Source: Candidatus Heimdallarchaeota archaeon
Lineage (GTDB): Archaea; Asgardarchaeota; Heimdallarchaeia; Hodarchaeales; Hodarchaeaceae
NCBI GenBank assembly: GCA_011364965.1
Contig: RDOB01000001.1
Coordinates: 62,001 to 126,000 of the forward strand
Length of the DNA stretch: 64,000 nucleotides
Reading direction: 5' to 3'
Shown: piece after piece, positions 59,777 through 64,000 of the stretch
Layout: each line of letters starts with the position of its first letter
Numbering within the stretch: position 1 is the first letter of the stretch
Notes under the pieces: model-generated
Databases searched by the model: none
What the model saw: the letters and a program-made list of their open reading frames with translations, nothing else
Told to the model about the DNA's origin: nothing
Translations under genes and position numbers: made by a program

Positions 59777-61987
59777 CTAATTCTCAACTAATTTGCTGAT
59801 TTTTTTAACTGCTTTTTCCAATAATCCTTGTGCTACGTTCCACTTCAGTCCAGATATTGCCATTGTTTGCCCCCAAGTCCTTCCTTGTAACACTCGCGTA
59901 ATTAATAGAATTTCTTGGGAGTTACTGAGTTTGATGGAGGACTTAGTAACAAAATACTTCATCGTAAGAGCATAAATTGAATCAACAGCAAGTAAAAAAT
60001 TGATTTTTCCTTCTAAATATTGTTTGAGTCTGTATTTCCCACTTGATGTGAGTTCAGGAGCGTAGCTGGGTATATTGTTGCACCATTTGAGTATTTCTTG
60101 AACAATTTCTGGTTCCATCGAATGTAAAGAGTGACGTAACAAGTTTATAAACTGAAGCTGAAAATCTTTTGAAAAACTAGGGATTATCCGCTTTGCAATG
60201 AGACTTAAGGGCTGAATCATTACTAGATTCCAAGTTCCAGTTTCCTTAGTCTTTATAGGTCGAATATGTACAGGAACGAACCCTAATTTCCCCCAAAATT
60301 TGACCAATTTTCTAGTTGCGCCAAAGCTAACCCCTAACCAGTCATTATCATGATTTTTATTAATTAAATGCGATACTGCAACCTTCCCTAGCCCACGATT
60401 CATTAAACTAGGGTGTGTTGCTATACGAACTATCCTCAAGCCTTTCAAATTCGAGAATTCCTCTGAAAAATAGCGAATTATTACACTAGGTATCAAATTT
60501 CCTTCTAGAAATTTACCTGATGTTAACAAAGAAATTTCATCATCATCTAGCAAACCTTCTTCCGAAATTAATATTGAAACAAATAGAAAATTCTTATTCG
60601 TATCTATTTTACTATAAATTCCTTCAAGATAATGTTTTTCGGAATTTGCGAGTAATTCAAGATCGTTTGGTTGATTTCGATAATGAGAATGTAGTAAAAG
60701 CCCAATATGATTACGTAAAATGTTTGAACCTTCTTTTGAGAAAAGCTGATCAGTATTTTTGTAAGATACGCTATTATATTCCTGATTTTCAATATTTTTG
60801 AGATGCTCAGGCAATTCTTGGGCTTCAGCGTTAAGTAGATACACCTTATTAAGGAATTCTTCAATGTTATCCTCAGATAAATACCTTATTGGAGTTTTAA
60901 GCTCAAAATTTGACACATGAATTTTTTCTTGTCGTTCAAGGTATTTTAAAATCTTATATTGAAATCCGCGACCTCCACCTTCATATCCATGAATTGTAGC
61001 AATATATATCTTAAGGACTTTTCTGGCCAAAATAGCTTTGAGAATATCAACTGGTATTGCAGATGCTTCTTCAAAAATTACTAGATTGGCTCTAGATTTC
61101 TCTATCACCTCATCAGGATTCAAATATGTTATTTTTATCTTATTAGATAGACTTAGCTCATATATCATATTATCTTTCTTACGAATCAGGGGATCTCTCC
61201 CCTTTAAAGAAAAAATAAGTGTAATGAACTTAAACAATGTTTGACAATTAGATAAATAGGGGGAGGATATATTAATATAAAAGGGATGTTTAACTTGATC
61301 CGTTAAAAATATCCCAATGGCGATTCCTACTGCGGCAGATTTTCCACGACCTCTATTCGCCGTTAAAACGCTGCAAAAATTAGATGATTTATTATCTACT
61401 AATTTCAATAGGAGAGTATTTATGAATCTCTGCTGTTCCTCGCTAACTGGTATTTCGATTATTTTCTTGGAAAGAGTTATAGCATATGGCATCGGATTAA
61501 ATCGAGCTTGGATTTCCTCCTTTTTTGGATTAATTAGTAGATGTTCAGAACATTCAGATAAATTAGCGAAAAACCATTGCCTAAATATTGATGTTGGAAA
61601 TTTTCCATTCCAACCCTGAAGATATGATTTTAAATCTTGAGATGTTATAAGTAGAAAAATCAAGCCTCCTCCTCTTATGCACTCTAAGAGGATGCACATG
61701 GAATTTGCAGAGATATCTCCCCTAAAATCGATGAAAATGAAATCTATTGTCTGACCTAGCAATCGAGGAATATCCTTTGTGGTATAAAAAAAGATTTTCT
61801 CTAAAGAAGATGAAATTAAATTAAATTTTTCTTGAATTACTGCTTTTAAATGGGATGAATCAGTAATTATTGCCCCAAATGCGTTTTTATTGCTTTCGGT
61901 ATTCTTCAGCCATTCGAAAAGAGAATCCAAACTTATGATTTCATCTTGAAATAAGAATATAGATCGATTATATGGTGTACTAACCAA
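59777..61987 (-). CDS. tmcA: tRNA(Met)/rRNA cytidine acetyltransferase TmcA (Nat10 homologue)
   Basis: The 736-residue protein has a helicase-like domain with P-loop TANRGRGKSAAVGIAIG near residue 210. Walker B-like ANLVIFEEASAIPVDILKAI follows near 300. The GNAT acetyltransferase domain has RIVRIATHPSLMNRGLGKVA near 520, and a C-terminal RNA-binding helical domain closes the protein. It makes N4-acetylcytidine using ATP and acetyl-CoA. It is one of several RNA-modifying enzymes in this window. It is followed on the same strand by the ArsR-type gene, six bases upstream. Confidence 0.93.
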   Translation of the reverse strand: MVSTPYNRSIFLFQDEIISLDSLFEWLKNTESNKNAFGAIITDSSHLKAVIQEKFNLISSSLEKIFFYTTKDIPRLLGQTIDFIFIDFRGDISANSMCILLECIRGGGLIFLLITSQDLKSYLQGWNGKFPTSIFRQWFFANLSECSEHLLINPKKEEIQARFNPMPYAITLSKKIIEIPVSEEQQRFINTLLLKLVDNKSSNFCSVLTANRGRGKSAAVGIAIGIFLTDQVKHPFYINISSPYLSNCQTLFKFITLIFSLKGRDPLIRKKDNMIYELSLSNKIKITYLNPDEVIEKSRANLVIFEEASAIPVDILKAILARKVLKIYIATIHGYEGGGRGFQYKILKYLERQEKIHVSNFELKTPIRYLSEDNIEEFLNKVYLLNAEAQELPEHLKNIENQEYNSVSYKNTDQLFSKEGSNILRNHIGLLLHSHYRNQPNDLELLANSEKHYLEGIYSKIDTNKNFLFVSILISEEGLLDDDEISLLTSGKFLEGNLIPSVIIRYFSEEFSNLKGLRIVRIATHPSLMNRGLGKVAVSHLINKNHDNDWLGVSFGATRKLVKFWGKLGFVPVHIRPIKTKETGTWNLVMIQPLSLIAKRIIPSFSKDFQLQFINLLRHSLHSMEPEIVQEILKWCNNIPSYAPELTSSGKYRLKQYLEGKINFLLAVDSIYALTMKYFVTKSSIKLSNSQEILLITRVLQGRTWGQTMAISGLKWNVAQGLLEKAVKKISKLVEN

Positions 61988-61993
61988 GAATAT

Positions 61994-62551
61994 CTACCCT
62001 ATTGGGATTTTCTTTACCTTCTTCTTCACCTGACTTAGAATTTCATTACATACTTCAAGTGCCATTTCATGCTCAGTTTTAATATTTTCAACTTCAGAAA
62101 TTATTTTTCTTTGCTCAGTATGAGAAACTTTCCCATCTAATCTTTTTTTAAGGGCATTTAGCCTTGGAAAACTGCTACAAATATGTGAAGAATCTGGTGG
62201 AGAACTTTTTGGATGGGAAATAAAGTCTGCGACTTCAGGGAATAACGCATAGTACAAGCGGGGGCGACCTTTTCCTACTCCTCTCCTTTCTTTCCCAATT
62301 ATCAAGTTATTTCTCTTCAAAACCTCTAGATGTCTGATAATAGACTGAGGATGATCATTGAGTCGTTCAACGAGATCATTCACAAATCCTTCTCCTGTAG
62401 CCAATTCTGCAAGCATACGTCTTCTCGTCCTGTTCGATAAGACCTTTAGAATTTCGTCTAATTCTTCAATATCGAGTTTATTTTTTTGTTCTATCTGAAA
62501 GGTTATAATCTTGAGTATTAATTCTAATTCATCCATAGGTTCATCATCCAT
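61994..62551 (-). CDS. ArsR-type winged-helix regulator
   Basis: The 185-residue protein has a winged helix at about 25-100: ILKVLSNRTRRRMLAELATG, FVNDLVERLNDHPQSIIRHL, EVLKRNNLIIGKERRGVGKG and RPRLYYALF. A helical dimerisation tail follows, with ESxExEMALEV-like Lys/Glu heptads. The RPRLYY wing is typical of archaeal ArsR-family proteins. The gene lies between tmcA and the PAC2-like gene, six and 14 bases apart, so it is in one operon and may regulate it. Confidence 0.85.
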   Translation of the reverse strand: MDDEPMDELELILKIITFQIEQKNKLDIEELDEILKVLSNRTRRRMLAELATGEGFVNDLVERLNDHPQSIIRHLEVLKRNNLIIGKERRGVGKGRPRLYYALFPEVADFISHPKSSPPDSSHICSSFPRLNALKKRLDGKVSHTEQRKIISEVENIKTEHEMALEVCNEILSQVKKKVKKIPIG

Positions 62552-62565
62552 TGGTATAAGCCTCC

Positions 62566-63360
62566 TTAAACAAAATATTTTGTACCCATATCCTCATTTA
62601 CTTGTGTATCAGAATTGAGGTCAGATTTAAGTTCAGATTTCCTAAATTCCTCGATTTGTTTTTTTAAATCCGCAAAGGATAGAGAAAAACCGAAATATTC
62701 CTTTGAAAGATATTTTAAAACCTCTAATGATGAAATTGGATCAAAATCAGGTAATGATTCTATTGCAACAACATCAATGGGAATTCTATTAGGTTGGGCC
62801 CAGTAAGTTAAGAAAGAACTGGCAACTTGTCCTGTTAATGTAAAATTCTCTTTAGGAGCTGTATTTATATTAATCACAGAAGAAGCCTCAATTTTATACA
62901 CCTGTGGAAGCTCATCTAAATTCCTTTTATTGGAAAAAACGCCATCAATAAGTATAATTTTTGATACATTCAAATCTTGGTATAATTGATAGAGATTCTC
63001 CGCCAGTTGATAACTGATTATATCAGGAATAGCAAAATTTGTGCTAGTAAAGATATAGGACTGGTTTTTTAGTGAAGTGTATAACAAACTAATAGGAAGT
63101 AAAATTTCACCTGAAGATATTTGAACCATTTCATTAAAATAGTTGGAAAACACTCCTGCAATCTTTTTAGTATTCACTGATATTTTCTGAAGTTCTTTGG
63201 TAACTATCTGGCCTATAGATCCGTAGTAACCTAACATCTCTATAACAATAGCCCCGGGTGGAACGTCAGATTGCTTATGAACCATAAATTTGAGGTTCTC
63301 TTCTTCATCAGCCTTCTCTAACCAATCTTCAATTTCTCCAGTTAATTTCTCGATATCCAT
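62566..63360 (-). CDS. PAC2-like protein, possible proteasome assembly chaperone
   Basis: The 264-residue protein has the PAC2 pattern: GAIVIEMLGYYGSIGQIVTK near residue 35, EMVQISSGEILLPIS near 75, a nucleotide-like middle SKIILIDGVFSNKR near 135 and SFLTYWAQPNRIPIDVVAIE near 187, then an acidic tail. It lies next to the AAA ATPase gene, which supports a proteolysis role. Another PAC2 gene is at 20028. The second half is divergent, so confidence is moderate. Confidence 0.6.
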   Translation of the reverse strand: MDIEKLTGEIEDWLEKADEEENLKFMVHKQSDVPPGAIVIEMLGYYGSIGQIVTKELQKISVNTKKIAGVFSNYFNEMVQISSGEILLPISLLYTSLKNQSYIFTSTNFAIPDIISYQLAENLYQLYQDLNVSKIILIDGVFSNKRNLDELPQVYKIEASSVININTAPKENFTLTGQVASSFLTYWAQPNRIPIDVVAIESLPDFDPISSLEVLKYLSKEYFGFSLSFADLKKQIEEFRKSELKSDLNSDTQVNEDMGTKYFV

Positions 63361-63384
63361 GTTAATCTTTCTCCATCTATTGTT

Positions 63385-64000
63385 TTACTTCCGAGTAATA
63401 TACTGCCCTATTGCTAAATTGAGATCAATTTCTTCAATCACTGGTTTTTTCTTTTCAATGTAAGCTCTCTCTTCCTCTTTACTTAAATTCTTTAGAGGAT
63501 TTTTGTTTTCAGCGAGAAAACGGTTGATAGAGATAAAGATCGCACGGGAAACAATCCCTTTGAGATCTGCTCCAGTTAAACCATCAGTTCTTTTCGATAA
63601 GTCCATAAGGGATACTTTGGGTGAAAGAGGTTTTGATTTTGTTAATACTTGAAATATTTCTAATCGTGATTTTTCATCTGGTAATGGAAGATCGATCACT
63701 CGTTCAAATCGACCAGGTCTCATTAAAGCAGGATCAATAATATCTGGACGATTTGTGGCAGCAATGACTATAACATCATTTAATTCCTCAAGTCCATCCA
63801 TCTCAGTTAGTAGTGTTGTCACAATACGATCACTCAAATTAACATCTGAGCTTTTCGAGCCTCTAGAGGGAACTATGGCATCAATTTCATCAAAAAATAT
63901 AATACTAGGTGCAGCAAGTCGAGCTTTTCTGAAGGTTTCTTGAATTGCCTTTTCACTTTCACCAGCCCATTTAGAAAGTATTTCGGAACATTTTAATGTT
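63385..64000 (-). CDS. CDC48/p97-type AAA ATPase, C-terminal part (partial)
   Basis: The minus-strand frame runs in from the window edge and stops near 63385, giving about 205 residues. They are the C-terminal part of an AAA domain: the pore-loop region LSKWAGESEKAIQETF, Walker B IIFFDEIDAIV, SRH-type VIVIAATNRPDIIDPAL, and the arginine finger MRPGRFERVIDL. The small helical subdomain follows (DLKGIVSRAIFISINRF) and the C-terminus ends QYITRK. This is the D2 domain style of CDC48/VAT. It probably unfolds ubiquitin-like or proteasome substrates. The PAC2-like gene is 24 bases downstream. Confidence 0.92.
   Translation of the reverse strand, partial: TLKCSEILSKWAGESEKAIQETFRKARLAAPSIIFFDEIDAIVPSRGSKSSDVNLSDRIVTTLLTEMDGLEELNDVIVIAATNRPDIIDPALMRPGRFERVIDLPLPDEKSRLEIFQVLTKSKPLSPKVSLMDLSKRTDGLTGADLKGIVSRAIFISINRFLAENKNPLKNLSKEEERAYIEKKKPVIEEIDLNLAIGQYITRK

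Noticed and set aside
1..64000. CRISPR arrays, insertion sequences, integrases or phage genes
   Set aside because: No tandem spaced repeats, transposase or integrase motifs were seen; the content is core-genome throughout.

Overview
The window is an AT-rich stretch of an archaeal genome, most plausibly from an Asgard archaeon (Promethearchaeota). General archaeal markers include the divergent TBP and TFB genes, RpoE/Spt4, TFS, fibrillarin-Nop5, Cbf5 and Gar1, archaeal ribosomal proteins, V-type ATPase subunit D, cofactor F420 ligase, a geranylgeranyl reductase, a CDP-alcohol phosphatidyltransferase and Sec61 beta. Intron-containing tRNAs occur together with two different tRNA-endonuclease subunits. 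The Asgard or eukaryote-like flavour comes from an RPB8-like polymerase subunit, eL41, an RPA32-like protein, a TRAP-beta-like membrane protein, a Get3-type ATPase with a CxxC, an AN1 zinc-finger membrane protein, a membrane-anchored RING-like protein and two proline-rich proteins. No mobile element, CRISPR array or prophage was seen; this is a gene-dense core-genome region.

Layout. 0-13 kb: a large coiled-coil protein, a DedA-type membrane protein, eS8 and Gar1, geranylgeranyl reductase, an NapH-like Fe-S membrane protein with a 48-residue partner, a KaiC-like protein, CofE and FolP, proline-rich protein 1, Get3, TRAP-beta-like protein, catalytic tRNA endonuclease and RPA32-like protein. 13-24 kb: Ndk, H+-pyrophosphatase, the rpoE1-spt4-dephospho-CoA kinase-eS24-eS27-kae1-bud32 operon, a PAC2 protein, cis-prenyltransferase, tRNA-Leu(GAG), RPB8, an Sm-like protein, an OB-fold protein and TFS. 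24-39 kb: fibrillarin-Nop5, a ribbon-helix-helix/site-2 protease/AN1 cluster, a glycosyltransferase, NAD(P)HX repair enzyme, TBP facing TFB, an ABC ATPase, a triple winged-helix protein, an archaeosortase-like protein, Sec61 beta, a CBS protein and a SPOUT methyltransferase. 39-52 kb: tRNA-Leu(CAA), AtpD, the uL3-uL4-uL23-uL2 operon, the second endonuclease subunit with a PIN-ATPase, RpiA, membrane-bound proline-rich protein 2, tRNA-Ser, uS13-uS4-uS11, Cbf5, eL14 and tRNA-Thr. 52-64 kb: glycosyltransferase, thioredoxin, the 22-residue eL41 gene, an MBL-fold hydrolase, an AsnB-like synthetase domain, a lipid headgroup synthase, a CBS-HPF-like protein, the RING-like protein, TmcA, an ArsR-type regulator, a PAC2-like protein and the C-terminal part of a CDC48-type AAA ATPase.

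The genes form a coherent information-processing set. Three of four tRNAs carry introns, one at a non-canonical position upstream of the anticodon. The window encodes one tRNA-endonuclease subunit with the complete Tyr-His-Lys triad and one lacking the His, as expected of an (alpha-beta)2 enzyme with relaxed specificity. H/ACA and C/D guide machinery, KEOPS subunits and TmcA serve RNA modification. Sec61 beta, the TRAP-beta-like protein, Get3 and the archaeosortase-like protein point to an elaborate membrane-protein pathway.

The least explained items are the two proline-rich proteins that share a C-terminal motif, the triple winged-helix protein, the 571-codon coiled-coil frame without a normal start codon, the regulatory architecture between TBP and TFB, and the CBS-HPF-like and RING-like fusions. 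Function calls come from reading the translations; no database search was possible.
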